From assembly GCF_042676985.1 (NCBI RefSeq), contig NZ_JBHTIK010000011.1, forward strand, positions 160,558 to 224,557: 64,000 nucleotides of DNA, written 5' to 3'. The position numbers and the translations under genes are program-made. Source of the stretch: Sphingosinicella xenopeptidilytica (lineage in GTDB: Bacteria > Pseudomonadota > Alphaproteobacteria > Sphingomonadales > Sphingomonadaceae). Below the pieces are notes generated by a model that searched no databases, was not told the DNA's origin, and worked only from the letters and a program-made list of their open reading frames with translations. Shown here piece after piece: positions 1-7,754 of the stretch; the stretch's first letter is position 1, and each line of letters opens with the position of its first letter.

Positions 1-102
1 GCCAAGAGCGAGCATGGCTGGGAACGTAGCGCCCGCTACTGCGCCCAATCGAGCATGCCGCCCGACTGGCGCGGCAACGATATCAGCGATGTGACGGGAT
101 AG
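1..102 (+). CDS. C-terminal end of a gene truncated by the window edge
   Basis: Frame 1 is open from the first base to a TAG at 100-102 and encodes 33 residues ending ISDVTG. The stretch is polar and has no recognisable motif. The following gene starts 56 bases later on the same strand, so the two may be co-transcribed. The product cannot be named from so short an end, and the frame being coding is itself an inference from its position. Confidence 0.35.
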   Translation, partial: AKSEHGWERSARYCAQSSMPPDWRGNDISDVTG

Positions 103-157
103 CGCCTCGCGCCGTCATTTGCCGCCTGTCCCGTTTCTTCCCAACGAAAGTAACCGC

Positions 158-580
158 ATGTCTCTCACTACGATAACAGGAGTTGTCTCCGGCATTCGCC
201 ATGCACCCGTGACCGAGGGGCATATCGGCAAAAATGGCGGGTCTGTCCGCACAGGCCACGCGCTGGCCTTCCGCGTCGATGACCGCTCCGTGCAGATCAA
301 GCTTCCCAATATGCCGGACGTGCAGGACGGCGAGACGGTCACGCTGGCCGGACGGATCAAGAACGGCACGTTTCAGGCGCTGGCGCTGCGGAATGACCGC
401 ACCCGCGCCATCTACGCCACGCCTGCCATTCCGGGCTACATCATGGGCGGCCTTATGACGGCGGTGGGCTTCCCGCTGCTGTTCATCCTCGTGGGCGTCT
501 TTTTCATCGGCTTCGGCGGCTACACGCTCTGGCAGGCGCACAACTACGCGCAGGCGGCGAAGCTGCTGCAAGGCACGTGA
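158..580 (+). CDS. Small membrane protein of unknown function
   Basis: This 140-residue protein has a soluble N-terminal half of about 85 residues, rich in beta-type sequence with short VDD and GRIKNG turns. A C-terminal hydrophobic stretch at about 92-120 (GYIMGGLMTAVGFPLLFIL onward) looks like one long or two closely spaced membrane segments. The start at 158 was chosen because it leads directly into the conserved-looking part; the in-frame upstream extension is short and basic. The next gene begins 33 bases after the stop, so the pair is probably one transcript. The N-terminal part may be a small OB-like or Sm-like fold, but I recognise no family. Confidence 0.7.
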   Translation: MSLTTITGVVSGIRHAPVTEGHIGKNGGSVRTGHALAFRVDDRSVQIKLPNMPDVQDGETVTLAGRIKNGTFQALALRNDRTRAIYATPAIPGYIMGGLMTAVGFPLLFILVGVFFIGFGGYTLWQAHNYAQAAKLLQGT

Positions 581-612
581 ATCCCCTCCATCCACAAAAG
601 GCAGGTAATCAC

Positions 613-1443
613 ATGAGAAGAATGCGAAGTATTGTGCTGGGCGGTGCATTGGTGTTGGGCGCGGTGTCCGGCATGACCGCATCGGCGCAGACGCAAGGGG
701 TTTCGGCGGATAAGCTGGATATCACGGGCATCAAGCTTGGCATGACCGAGGCTGAGGTCACGCGTGCCATCAAGGCGTTCGACCCGAACGCCCAACTCGT
801 GAACAAGCGCATGGCGCGTTACCCTTACTCGGATGGCGTCACGGGATTTCAGACGCCTGCGTTTCTCGATGAACTCGAATTTCGCGCGGGCGATTCACGG
901 TTCAGGATTTGGTTCGCCAGTCCGCCAGCGGAGCCGCGCGTCTATGCCATTCACCGCTATTCGCGGGGTAACAAGACGCCGCCGACGCGACAGCAGTTCG
1001 TCACTGCCCTGACCACAAAATATGGTCCCGCCCAAACCCATTATCTGCCGAACACAGGCACCACCCTCGTGCAATGGACTGAACAGGGCAAGCCTGTCTG
1101 CGCGGTCAGCACCAATGCCAGAATTGCCGTGGACGGCGGCAACGAAACGCTGCTGCCCCCGCGTGCCGTTGAGGTGCTCGAAGGCATGGGACGCACCCAG
1201 CATCCTAATCTGCGCCGCACGATGGGAACCTCCGTCGATGTGGCGCGATGCGGCACGGTGCTCCGCTATACGTGGGGCGGGCCCGCGAACGATCCCGCGT
1301 TTCCGATCCCGGAGTTCTATGTCTGGTTGGTCGATCAGGGCGGCATGGTCGCCAAAGATCGCCAGTCCGCACGGTGGGTTGAGCAATTGCGGACAGAAGC
1401 GGTGCGCAAGCGCCAAGGGCAAGGCGTCACCCCGAAGCTCTGA
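613..1443 (+). CDS. Secreted protein of unknown function
   Basis: The 276-residue product begins MRRMRSIVLGGALVLGAVSG and reaches an ASAQ cleavage site, a typical Sec signal peptide, so the mature protein should be periplasmic. Residues about 35-60 (KLDITGIKLGMTEAEVTRAI) resemble the short helix-turn repeat in bacterial periplasmic proteins that starts 'G(I/V)xLGMT..EV'. Two cysteines (VCAV and ARCG) could form a disulfide. No catalytic motif is visible. It follows the small membrane protein gene closely and is followed by a hairpin at 1502-1526, so the two genes probably form one unit. Function unknown. Confidence 0.75.
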   Translation: MRRMRSIVLGGALVLGAVSGMTASAQTQGVSADKLDITGIKLGMTEAEVTRAIKAFDPNAQLVNKRMARYPYSDGVTGFQTPAFLDELEFRAGDSRFRIWFASPPAEPRVYAIHRYSRGNKTPPTRQQFVTALTTKYGPAQTHYLPNTGTTLVQWTEQGKPVCAVSTNARIAVDGGNETLLPPRAVEVLEGMGRTQHPNLRRTMGTSVDVARCGTVLRYTWGGPANDPAFPIPEFYVWLVDQGGMVAKDRQSARWVEQLRTEAVRKRQGQGVTPKL

Positions 1444-1501
1444 CAGCGGCAAAACGCGGGTCCAATGCGCCCCGCCATCCTGCTGGCGTGATCGGGGGGC
1501 A

Positions 1502-1526
1502 TGAGGCCGTGCTGGTTGCGGCCTCA
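1502..1526 (+). terminator. Hairpin after the secreted-protein gene
   Basis: An 8-bp perfect stem (TGAGGCCG / CGGCCTCA) with a 9-base loop lies 58 bases after the stop of the preceding gene. No run of T follows, so it is a candidate terminator or a transcript-end stabiliser. Confidence 0.5.
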
Positions 1527-1709
1527 AGCAACAGGACACAAATCCATGCGCCTCATCGTCGTCGCCGAACTCGATCACTGTCCTTCCTGGACGTCTGAAC
1601 AAACGTCCGCCTTCAGGAAACCACGATCGTCTGCTCAACGTCCCCTTTGTCGGCGATAGCAGCCTTGGGCGCTGATTGATAAGATAGATTGCCCCAACCG
1701 GCAGGCTTT

Positions 1710-2810
1710 TCAGCTTGAGAGTTCGGAACACCGTGTCTGGACGTCAAGTTGGAACCCCTCCGCGTCGAAACGCCTCCGGACCCTGCTCCCCCGCGCCATG
1801 CCCATGTTTATCAAGCGCGTGCCGAACCCCTTTCGCTGAGGTTCGGCGGCGGGCGGACCGCCTGTTTCACGCCAATGAAGGCTCAGATGATCGTCCTCGA
1901 TCACCCAGGACAGATGGATGCGGCCGGTCGGCGAAGACAGCGCGCCATACTTGACCGCGTTCGTAGCGAGTTCATGCAGCATGAGCGATCCGGCTATGGC
2001 TGCGCGTGAGCCGATCTGCATGTCGGGTCCGTCTATCGCGATACGACCGTCCGCGTTGTGCGGTTCGAGCGATGCCGAAATGACTTCCCAAAGGGAAGCA
2101 CGCGACCAATCCTTACGCAGCAGGATATCCTGGGCATGGCCCAGCGCTGAAAGGCGGCTGGAAAAGTCGTTCATCGCGTCCGTATCGACGGCGCCGCGCA
2201 AGGTCTGGGCGGCAATCGCCTGGACGAGAGCCAGCGTGTTTTTCAGGCGGTGCCCGAGTTCCTGATTGACGAGGGCCAGGTCGGCCTGCATCAGCACCTT
2301 GCCGGTGGTCTCGATGACGGTGTCCATCATGCCCGCGACGCTTCCGTCGGCAAGACGCAGCGGGCTGTAGCAAAAGGTGAACCACGCCCGCTCGTCCCGG
2401 CCTGATCGGTTGATGGTAAGCGGATAGTCCTCGATGTAGGTGGGCGTGCCCGCGTAGGCTCTGGCGGCGATCGGACCGATCTCATCCCAGACTTCAGACC
2501 AGATGTCCGCAAACGAATGCCCGAGCGCATCGGACTTGGCGCCCAGGATGGGCAGAAAGGCATCGTTGAAGATGGTGGTGAATTCATCTCCCCACACGAT
2601 GGCCTTGGGAAAGCGGGAGTCGAGGATTTGCTGAACGACGATTTCAAGTTCGGATGGCCAGGCGGCGCGCGGTCCTAAGGGGGTGATGCCCCAGTCGAAA
2701 GAATCGACGCGCGAACGCATGCCACCGTTAACTGCCCCCAAATCTGGGAAATTCGGTTCAGAAGTGACGCCTTCTGCCTCAAACTGCGGGATGGCTTGTT
2801 CCTGGCCCAT
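1710..2810 (-). CDS. HWE-family sensor histidine kinase with an N-terminal PAS domain
   Basis: This 366-residue cytosolic kinase has a PAS-like sensor at about 35-175 (ending near the GKVLMQADLALVNQELG linker). An HWE/HisKA_2 phosphoacceptor box follows at about 185 (LGHRLKNTLALVQAIAAQT), then an HATPase domain with HELATNAVKYGAL, the HWRETGGPP motif that gives the family its name, and GFGTRLI. It should autophosphorylate on the H-box histidine and signal to a separate response regulator, but none is encoded nearby. No membrane segment is present. An internal Met at about residue 31 could be the true start. HWE kinases often sense light or redox; no flavin-binding NCRFLQ motif is visible here, so light sensing is not supported. 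Confidence 0.88.
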   Translation of the reverse strand: MGQEQAIPQFEAEGVTSEPNFPDLGAVNGGMRSRVDSFDWGITPLGPRAAWPSELEIVVQQILDSRFPKAIVWGDEFTTIFNDAFLPILGAKSDALGHSFADIWSEVWDEIGPIAARAYAGTPTYIEDYPLTINRSGRDERAWFTFCYSPLRLADGSVAGMMDTVIETTGKVLMQADLALVNQELGHRLKNTLALVQAIAAQTLRGAVDTDAMNDFSSRLSALGHAQDILLRKDWSRASLWEVISASLEPHNADGRIAIDGPDMQIGSRAAIAGSLMLHELATNAVKYGALSSPTGRIHLSWVIEDDHLSLHWRETGGPPAAEPQRKGFGTRLINMGMARGSRVRRRFDAEGFQLDVQTRCSELSS

Positions 2811-3192
2811 ACCCCCGGCTCCAATTCCGCAAGCGGGAGCGCGGAGCTCTCTGTCGGGGGCGTGCTCACGATAGGGAAATTCATCGCCCGATGTGCCAGG
2901 CTATCATGCCGTTGCCGGATGTCCACACGAGAACCTGTCCAGGAGCTGAACAGGCGGTGAAAATTATGGTCCAACGCGCAGATCCGGCGGCAGTACGCTC
3001 TATATTTCCGATGTAATGCGCGCTTCAAGCTGGGAGCGAATCCCTTCGCCCCCACGCATAGGTAACGGCAAACTGCTGAATGAAGGGCAGCTTTTGATCA
3101 ACGAACTCGAGGCGGCGAACGACGGCTTAGTCGGCGCGAGGCGGCATCGGCAAGTGCATGCCCGCCAATGGTCAATGTCCAGATTCACTGTC
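2811..3192. other. Non-coding interval, nothing recognised
   Basis: The 382 bases between the start of the HWE kinase and the end of the SRAP gene hold no convincing gene, RNA or repeat. Short open frames cross it on both strands but lack ribosome binding sites and recognisable protein sequence. The kinase promoter should lie at its left end. Confidence 0.5.
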
Positions 3193-3837
3193 TTAGACGT
3201 GAGATATGGGGCGTATTTGCCTGATCCAAGGCTCCGCCGTCCGCTCGATTTCGGTAAGTTCAGGCGGGAAGCACCGGTCCTGAAATGCCTGTACGTCGTC
3301 GAGCGACCCGTGAAGCCAGCGCTCCCACTCATCGGGTAGCAAGAGAACCGGCATCCGATGATGCACCGGCTCAACCGTCGCGTTGCAATCGGTCATCAGC
3401 CCCGAGTAGACCGCGTCCCACTCGGTGCTGTCCTTCCACATCCCGGCCCACGCGAACACGGGCTGACCCTTCACCCGAAACCACGTCCGCGTCTTGGCGC
3501 CTTGCTCGCCTTCGGCTTCGGCAAAGCCGGTCAAGGGGATCAGGCAGCGATTTTCGGGACGCGGGGCGATATGGCGCCACATGAAGCTCGACAGGTCGGC
3601 AATGTTGTTCACTGGCTTGGGCTTGATCGGCAGTCCGGTTTTCTTGCTCTTTTGCGGGAGCGGGAAGCCCCACGTCATCGCCTGCACCACGCGCCCGCCG
3701 TCCGCCTCGCGCACCACCATGCCGGGAGCGCCGGGATACACGTCGCCCTGCGCGGCGTTGAAGCTCGTCGGCATCCGGGCCTTGAACGCGTCGGCGATGT
3801 CGGCCGCGCTCACGTTGACAGTGTAGAGGTTGCACAT
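3193..3837 (-). CDS. SOS-response-associated peptidase (SRAP, YedK/HMCES family)
   Basis: The 214-residue protein begins MCNLYTV, placing the catalytic and DNA-crosslinking Cys at position 2. This is the hallmark of SRAP proteins, which form a thiazolidine link with abasic sites in single-stranded DNA. Other family signatures are PGMVVREADGGR, MTWGFPLP, NNIADLSSFMWR, the RCLIPLTGFAEAE segment with the active-site Glu, and VHHRMPVLL with the active-site His. The length is normal for the family. A second SRAP-like gene without Cys2 lies about 0.7 kb away on the same strand. In a plasmid or integrative element it may protect abasic single-stranded DNA during transfer or SOS; that role is an inference. 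Confidence 0.93.
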   Translation of the reverse strand: MCNLYTVNVSAADIADAFKARMPTSFNAAQGDVYPGAPGMVVREADGGRVVQAMTWGFPLPQKSKKTGLPIKPKPVNNIADLSSFMWRHIAPRPENRCLIPLTGFAEAEGEQGAKTRTWFRVKGQPVFAWAGMWKDSTEWDAVYSGLMTDCNATVEPVHHRMPVLLLPDEWERWLHGSLDDVQAFQDRCFPPELTEIERTAEPWIRQIRPISHV

Positions 3838-3895
3838 GCCGCGAGCGTATCACGAGGCGCGCGTGCAGCAATGCGTGAGCAGGCCGCCAAGGGCT

Positions 3896-4477
3896 TCAGA
3901 GGGGCTTTTCGACGAGCAACCTGCCGCTCACCAAGTCTACTGCCTCCCTCGCGCCTTCGGGCTGCAACGTCGCGGGTGCGGCTGGCAGCGGCTGGTCTGC
4001 GCGCCTGCCGTGCTGCTCGATGTCCCGGATCAGCATTTTCATTTCCGCGATTTCCTTCACCTGATCGCGCGTGATCCGGTCTGCAAGATAGCGCACGCGC
4101 GGGTCGCGAATGTCGGCTTTGCGTGCATTGTTGATGGCAATCGAGTGATGCGGGATCATGGCTTTCATGAAATCCCTATCGCCAATCAAGGCTTGGCTGC
4201 GGTTCACGGCTAGGAGCGCCACGCCGCCGATGACAGCAAAGGCAAGCACTGCAATCTTCGCGGCGTCTGGCCGGTACATGCGCCACATGAAAACCAGCAT
4301 CACCGCCGTCATGACGCAGCCCATAACAAGGGCGCCGACAAAGCGGGTGAGGCTGAACAGGGCGTGATCCCAAGCATAGACGAGCTGATACATCAGGACG
4401 AACATGATGCCCGTCGACGTGGCGACCATCGCTGCGAAGCGCCCCCATCCCATTTTCATCTTTTGGTGCTGATCCAT
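3896..4477 (-). CDS. DUF305-type membrane protein
   Basis: This 193-residue protein has three hydrophobic segments in its first 95 residues (around 13-35, 40-62 and 73-90). A C-terminal extracytoplasmic DUF305-like portion follows, with the IPHHSIAINNA motif at about 108-119 and DRITRDQVKEIAEMKMLI. The paired histidines in HH and the downstream Met-rich helix (EMKM) are the features usually linked to metal (copper) handling in DUF305 proteins; that link is family knowledge, not seen here. The C-terminal tail after about residue 150 is Pro/Ala-rich and not conserved-looking. It sits alone between the two SRAP-like genes. Confidence 0.82.
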   Translation of the reverse strand: MDQHQKMKMGWGRFAAMVATSTGIMFVLMYQLVYAWDHALFSLTRFVGALVMGCVMTAVMLVFMWRMYRPDAAKIAVLAFAVIGGVALLAVNRSQALIGDRDFMKAMIPHHSIAINNARKADIRDPRVRYLADRITRDQVKEIAEMKMLIRDIEQHGRRADQPLPAAPATLQPEGAREAVDLVSGRLLVEKPL

Positions 4478-4538
4478 GGCGACCTCCTGCCATTCAACGG
4501 ATCAGGCGGCCCTTGGTTCAGCGCGGCATGAAATGCGC

Positions 4539-5072
4539 CTAGAGCAGCCCGCTCACGACCGCGCCGCCCTTCGCGGGGTCGCTGATCTCGAAACTTCCCT
4601 TCGGAAATGGCCGCAAGAGCTCCCCCACGGGCCTTTGCTGCGTGAGCCAGTCCTGCCAGTCGTCGGGGCGCACGACGGCCATGTGGCGGTCCTTGTAGGG
4701 CGCAATGTCGGGGTTCGCTTCCACGGTGAGCGCGGCGAACGCCTCGGGCCATCCATCCTCCGCCGGACGCCACACACCCGCGAAGCAGAAGCACGGCTCG
4801 TCGGTGATGAGCTTCGCCGTGTAGCGCTTCCTGCGCGAGCCCTTGCCCGCATCGATCGTGAAATCCGATGCGATGATGAGGCAGGGATTCGTGATCGTGC
4901 GGCCTTCCGAGCGCAGCAGGTGAACGGGGTTTCCGTACATCTCGACGGGCTTCAGGCCCCACTTGCATTTGAGCTGCATCGCCGCGCCGTTCCGCCAGAG
5001 GACGATCTGCGCGGTTTTGCCGGGGCCGTCGCGCCAGCTTTCGGCCGGCGCCCGTCGTGCCTGTGCCGTCAT
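4539..5072 (-). CDS. SRAP-like protein lacking the catalytic Cys2
   Basis: The 177-residue product keeps the SRAP core: KCKWGLKP, NPCLIIASDFTIDAGKG, PCFCFAGVWRP, and KDRHMAVVRPDDWQDWL with the conserved His. However, the N-terminus is MTAQARR rather than MC, so the nucleophilic Cys2 needed for peptidase and abasic-site crosslinking is missing. It is also shorter than the intact copy at 3193-3837. Upstream, two small genes (5085-5390 and 5392-5649) run in the same direction with gaps of 12 and 1 bases, suggesting one operon. It may be a degenerate copy or a specialised non-catalytic DNA-binding version. Confidence 0.75.
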   Translation of the reverse strand: MTAQARRAPAESWRDGPGKTAQIVLWRNGAAMQLKCKWGLKPVEMYGNPVHLLRSEGRTITNPCLIIASDFTIDAGKGSRRKRYTAKLITDEPCFCFAGVWRPAEDGWPEAFAALTVEANPDIAPYKDRHMAVVRPDDWQDWLTQQRPVGELLRPFPKGSFEISDPAKGGAVVSGLL

Positions 5073-5084
5073 ATCGGGTCTCCT

Positions 5085-5390
5085 TCAACGCCGCCGCCGT
5101 AGCTCCTTCTTCCATACGGCCTCGCTCGGCATCGGCAGCGTCTCATCGGTCGGCGGCTCGCGCACAAGGTCCAGCGTCGGCCGCCGCGCCCCGCAGGACG
5201 TGCATTTACACTTCTCACGGACGTCTGGGAGCCAGTCAGGTCGGCCGCGCTTGTGGAAGTGATACCAGAGGGCATGGGGATCGAATATCCGCTGATGGCG
5301 GCAGCGGGGGCAGGTGAGCTTGACGGCGTAGTGGCGGACGGCTGCGTCGAACAGGTCGCGGATGGGATTGACCAGCTCACGGGGTGGCAT
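5085..5390 (-). CDS. Zinc-ribbon protein of unknown function
   Basis: The 101-residue protein carries two CxxC pairs (LTCPRCRH at about 26-33 and CTSCGARR at about 63-70) about 35 residues apart, with DPHALWYHFHKRGRPDWL between them. This arrangement is typical of a structural zinc ribbon in small proteins of mobile elements. The C-terminus is strongly basic (KKELRRRR), which fits nucleic-acid binding. It lies between the SRAP-like gene and a small upstream gene with almost no spacing, so the three are probably co-transcribed. Function unknown. Confidence 0.7.
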   Translation of the reverse strand: MPPRELVNPIRDLFDAAVRHYAVKLTCPRCRHQRIFDPHALWYHFHKRGRPDWLPDVREKCKCTSCGARRPTLDLVREPPTDETLPMPSEAVWKKELRRRR

Positions 5391-5391
5391 G

Positions 5392-5649
5392 TCAGGGACA
5401 CGGGTCGGGCTCTGTCACGCCGAACTTGCCGGGGCTTTTGCCATGCGGTGAGGCGTCCACCATTTCGGCGGCGATGACCATCGTTCCGCTGTTGTCGATC
5501 AGGTCGCAGATGCGCCCGGCAAGCGCGCTGGCGCCTTCGTCCGACTCGTGCGGCAGCTTCGATTTGAACTTTCGCACATCGACCTTCGACGCCGTTTTCA
5601 GGCTCACGCTGATCCACGTTGCAAGCTCGTCTCGGGTGATTCGTCTCAT
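5392..5649 (-). CDS. Small protein of unknown function
   Basis: Taking the Met in MRRITRDELATWIS as the start gives 85 residues; a start 12 codons earlier is possible but adds a Cys-containing, unlikely leader. The sequence is mixed-charge with no membrane segment or known motif (…VDVRKFKSKLPHESDEGASA…). It is the first gene of a three-gene leftward set with the zinc-ribbon protein and the SRAP-like protein. I do not recognise a family. Confidence 0.55.
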   Translation of the reverse strand: MRRITRDELATWISVSLKTASKVDVRKFKSKLPHESDEGASALAGRICDLIDNSGTMVIAAEMVDASPHGKSPGKFGVTEPDPCP

Positions 5650-5800
5650 GCCACGATTATGAGAACAAAACGGGAACGATGACAAGAGGCGATCCGGCTA
5701 GGCGCGCTGGTCTTGAAGCGATCGAAGCACGATCCAAAATAGGCCGGGCCGAGCCGTTCAGGTCGGCACGAACATAGTCAACTTTTGCATGGAGTGGGCG

Positions 5801-5983
5801 ATGTCCAATCATCTCTTGAACTATCTGCGGCGCGAACATGCACGCCTCGAAGGTGAACTCGCAAGGGAGGCGGCACGGCCGCTCCCCGATCAGGTGCTTC
5901 TGGCCCGGCTGAAGAAACTGAAGCTGGCCGTGAAGGACCAGATGGCAGAGGCGGAGAAAGAAAACCGTCAGGTCGCTGCCTGA
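5801..5983 (+). CDS. DUF465 (YdcH-like) small protein
   Basis: The 60-residue protein starts MSNHLLNYLRREHARLEGEL and continues with KKLKLAVKDQM. It is a short two-helix, coiled-coil protein matching the DUF465 pattern (a leading helix with H/R-xL-E-x-E and a trailing LKKxKLxxKD). The start at 5801 follows a GGAG about 7 bases upstream. A hairpin terminator lies 8 bases beyond the stop, so it is a single-gene unit. Such proteins are abundant in alphaproteobacteria and have no settled function. Confidence 0.8.
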   Translation: MSNHLLNYLRREHARLEGELAREAARPLPDQVLLARLKKLKLAVKDQMAEAEKENRQVAA

Positions 5984-5991
5984 CCGATACT

Positions 5992-6014
5992 GGCGGGGTC
6001 GTGTCGGCCCCGCC
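5992..6014 (+). terminator. Rho-independent terminator after the DUF465 gene
   Basis: GGCGGGG at 5992-5998 pairs with CCCCGCC at 6008-6014 across a 9-base loop, followed by TTCCTT. It sits immediately after the stop of the DUF465 gene. Confidence 0.65.
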
Positions 6015-6100
6015 TTCCTTCACGTAAGGCCCATAGGGACGCACAGGGCGGGCTTGGGGTCCTTCATCTGACAGTCAGCTTGGCAGGGATAACGCGAAGT

Positions 6101-6310
6101 ATGACAGAGATAGCACCATTGAACGCGGGTCCGGCAGGACGCAGGCGGAAACTCAAACGCGAAGCTCGTGAGCGGACGCTCGGTCCCGACAGCATCCGTA
6201 CCCGGTGGCTTGGAACGCGCCTCAAGGACCTCGCGCTGATCGCGTTGAGCGGGCTCGTGCTCTGCGCGTTCGTCCTTTGGTTTATAGGACTGGTCAACGG
6301 CGCCTCGTAA
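6101..6310 (+). CDS. Small single-pass membrane protein
   Basis: The 69-residue product has a basic N-terminal half (AGRRRKLKREARERT) and one membrane helix at about 44-64 (LALIALSGLVLCAFVLWFIG), predicting cytosolic N-in topology. The start at 6101 was preferred to one 7 codons upstream because the latter reads into probable leader sequence. A hairpin follows directly. No family recognised. Confidence 0.6.
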   Translation: MTEIAPLNAGPAGRRRKLKREARERTLGPDSIRTRWLGTRLKDLALIALSGLVLCAFVLWFIGLVNGAS

Positions 6311-6315
6311 ACGAA

Positions 6316-6341
6316 AACGCCCGGCACTGGGGCCGGGCGTT
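6316..6341. terminator. Bidirectional terminator between convergent small genes
   Basis: AACGCCCGGC at 6316-6325 pairs perfectly with GCCGGGCGTT at 6332-6341 across a 6-base loop. Read leftward the hairpin is followed by TTTTCGTTT, giving a good intrinsic terminator for the DUF1328 gene; read rightward it serves the small membrane protein gene. Confidence 0.75.
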
Positions 6342-6372
6342 ACGATTTGTCCTGATCAGGCGGGGCCGGTGG

Positions 6373-6546
6373 TCACGTAATCTTCCGGACGGCGGTAAGT
6401 CCCAGAACAAGAAAAATGACGGCAATGATCAGCGCCGCGACGAACAAGATTTTAGCAATCCCCATCGAAGCGCCGGCGAGGCCGCCGAAACCCAGGGCGC
6501 CGAGCACCAATGCGGCGATGGCGAAAATAATGGCCCATTTGATCAA
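6373..6546 (-). CDS. DUF1328 (YtjA-like) two-helix membrane protein
   Basis: A TTG start at 6546, preceded by GAGAGGAG about 7 bases upstream, opens a 57-residue frame. It reads MIKWAIIFAIAALVLGALGF, then GLAGASMGIAKILF and a second hydrophobic helix AALIIAVIFLVLGL, ending VRKIT. This is the DUF1328 pattern: two membrane helices joined by a GxxG-A loop, about 55 residues long. The TTG start makes it easy to miss. It is usually found in small stress-related loci; the function is unknown. It converges on the terminator at 6316-6341. Confidence 0.85.
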   Translation of the reverse strand: MIKWAIIFAIAALVLGALGFGGLAGASMGIAKILFVAALIIAVIFLVLGLTAVRKIT

Positions 6547-6735
6547 CGCGCGCTCCTCTCGTTAAGGGATCTCTCCCGAAACAATGTCTCGAACGCCGAA
6601 GTGTTCCGTGCGCTGCATGGGTCACCGTTGTGCGGTGCTGCTGGTCCCGCCCAACGTTTCAAAGCCCGTATCGCTTGTCCCCGTCACCGCGTGAGCGCGA
6701 TCCGGCGGCGGAGAAGCCCGCATGGAGGGCAAGGT

Positions 6736-7044
6736 TCACCGACCGCGATACAGCTCGCACGCGATGCCGTCGCCGTCCCTGTCGAGATGCGGCCCGTACC
6801 CCGGCTCGCCGATGCGGATCGGCGCGGCGCCCGCGGCGCGCGCCTCGCTGCAGTTCCGGTAGGCCCCGCCCGACGCACCAAACAACCGGGACGGCGTTTC
6901 GGACCGTGGCGATGCGGATGCACGGTGACAATGATAGTCGCCGGTCTTTCGGTTGTTATGGCAGCCTTCAGCATTGAGGCCGCCCGGATGCGACAACGCC
7001 GGCATCGCGGCAAATGCCACGCACAAGATCGTCAGATACCGCAT
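6736..7044 (-). CDS. Secreted YHYH/excalibur-type calcium-binding protein
   Basis: The 102-residue product has a signal peptide (MRYLTILCVAFAAMPALSHP). An AEGCHNNRKTGDYHCH motif at about 24-40 follows, the short Cys/His element that often precedes excalibur domains. The C-terminal excalibur domain at about 60-100 has NCSEARAAGAAPI, then GEPGYGPHLDRDGDGIACE with the DxDxDGxxCE loop expected to bind calcium. The mature protein should lie in the periplasm or outside the cell. The gene stands alone. These proteins often accompany thermonuclease-type proteins, and one is encoded 2 kb away; a joint role is only a suggestion. Confidence 0.88.
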   Translation of the reverse strand: MRYLTILCVAFAAMPALSHPGGLNAEGCHNNRKTGDYHCHRASASPRSETPSRLFGASGGAYRNCSEARAAGAAPIRIGEPGYGPHLDRDGDGIACELYRGR

Positions 7045-7244
7045 GTCCGCTCCAAAGCCAGAATTGCGCTTAATATGGCAGCGTCTTTACCAATTTGACG
7101 TTTCCTTGCGGTGTTGAACATGACTTGCGTGTTGGAAGACTGAAATGGACTTGATCGAATGAATGCCCACGTGCAGTCCGGAATTTATACTGAATTCAAT
7201 CCTCACGTCCCGTGGGGCCGAAGGGATGGAATGGGAGTCTGCGG

Positions 7245-7448
7245 ATGGTGCCGCCGCCGCTGAGCGACTGGGAGCTCTGGGCCGTTGCGCGGCGGTTCAT
7301 GGAGGAGCACGGCGACATGGCGGCCGGCTATGCAAGCCTGAAGGCGGCCGAGCTTGATGCGCGGGGCGACGCACGCGGGCGGGATGTGTTCCTGGAGGTC
7401 GCTGCCCGGATCAATCGAATGGGTTCAGCCGAAGGGACGCGGCACTAG
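7245..7448 (+). CDS. Small protein of unknown function (sphingomonad type)
   Basis: The 67-residue protein reads MVPPPLSDWELWAVARRFME, then an Ala/Asp-rich helical part (AELDARGDARGRDVFLEVAA) ending with RINRM. The start at 7245 has a GGGAG about 9 bases upstream. The opening 'LSDWELWAVA' with 'H' and 'A..R...L...GD..G' downstream matches a short helical protein type I associate with sphingomonads, possibly DUF6961; that name is from memory and uncertain. It ends 3 bases before the stop of the opposing gene. Confidence 0.6.
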   Translation: MVPPPLSDWELWAVARRFMEEHGDMAAGYASLKAAELDARGDARGRDVFLEVAARINRMGSAEGTRH

Positions 7449-7451
7449 CGC

Positions 7452-7697
7452 CTAGTAGCCGGCATCCTCGATGCTCGCCGCGCGCGCGCGGATCGCGGCA
7501 TCCGTGAACGTCCTGTGTGAGGGCGGCGCGAAGCCAAGCGTGCGCGCGGCGAGCCAGAGCTCCAGTCGCCGTTCTTCCTGCACTTCATTTGCAATTGCGG
7601 AAAGTAGCGAGGCAACACCACGATCGTATTCGGCAGTCGAAAGGCTCGCGACGTCCAATCGGCCAAAGTGCTCGGCAATGATGGTATCTGCAACCAT
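7452..7697 (-). CDS. Small helical protein of unknown function
   Basis: Starting at MVADTII, which is preceded by GGAGG at 5-base spacing, the product is 81 residues and predominantly helical (AEYDRGVASLLSAIANEVQEE, then LWLAARTLGF and a C-terminal AAIRARAASIEDAGY). No domain recognised. It lies between RadC (same strand, upstream) and a convergent small gene. Confidence 0.5.
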   Translation of the reverse strand: MVADTIIAEHFGRLDVASLSTAEYDRGVASLLSAIANEVQEERRLELWLAARTLGFAPPSHRTFTDAAIRARAASIEDAGY

Positions 7698-7754
7698 CGG
7701 GCCTCCGCGAGACTTCAATCTCTTATTTTACGCTCCGAGTATATGAACAGCAAG

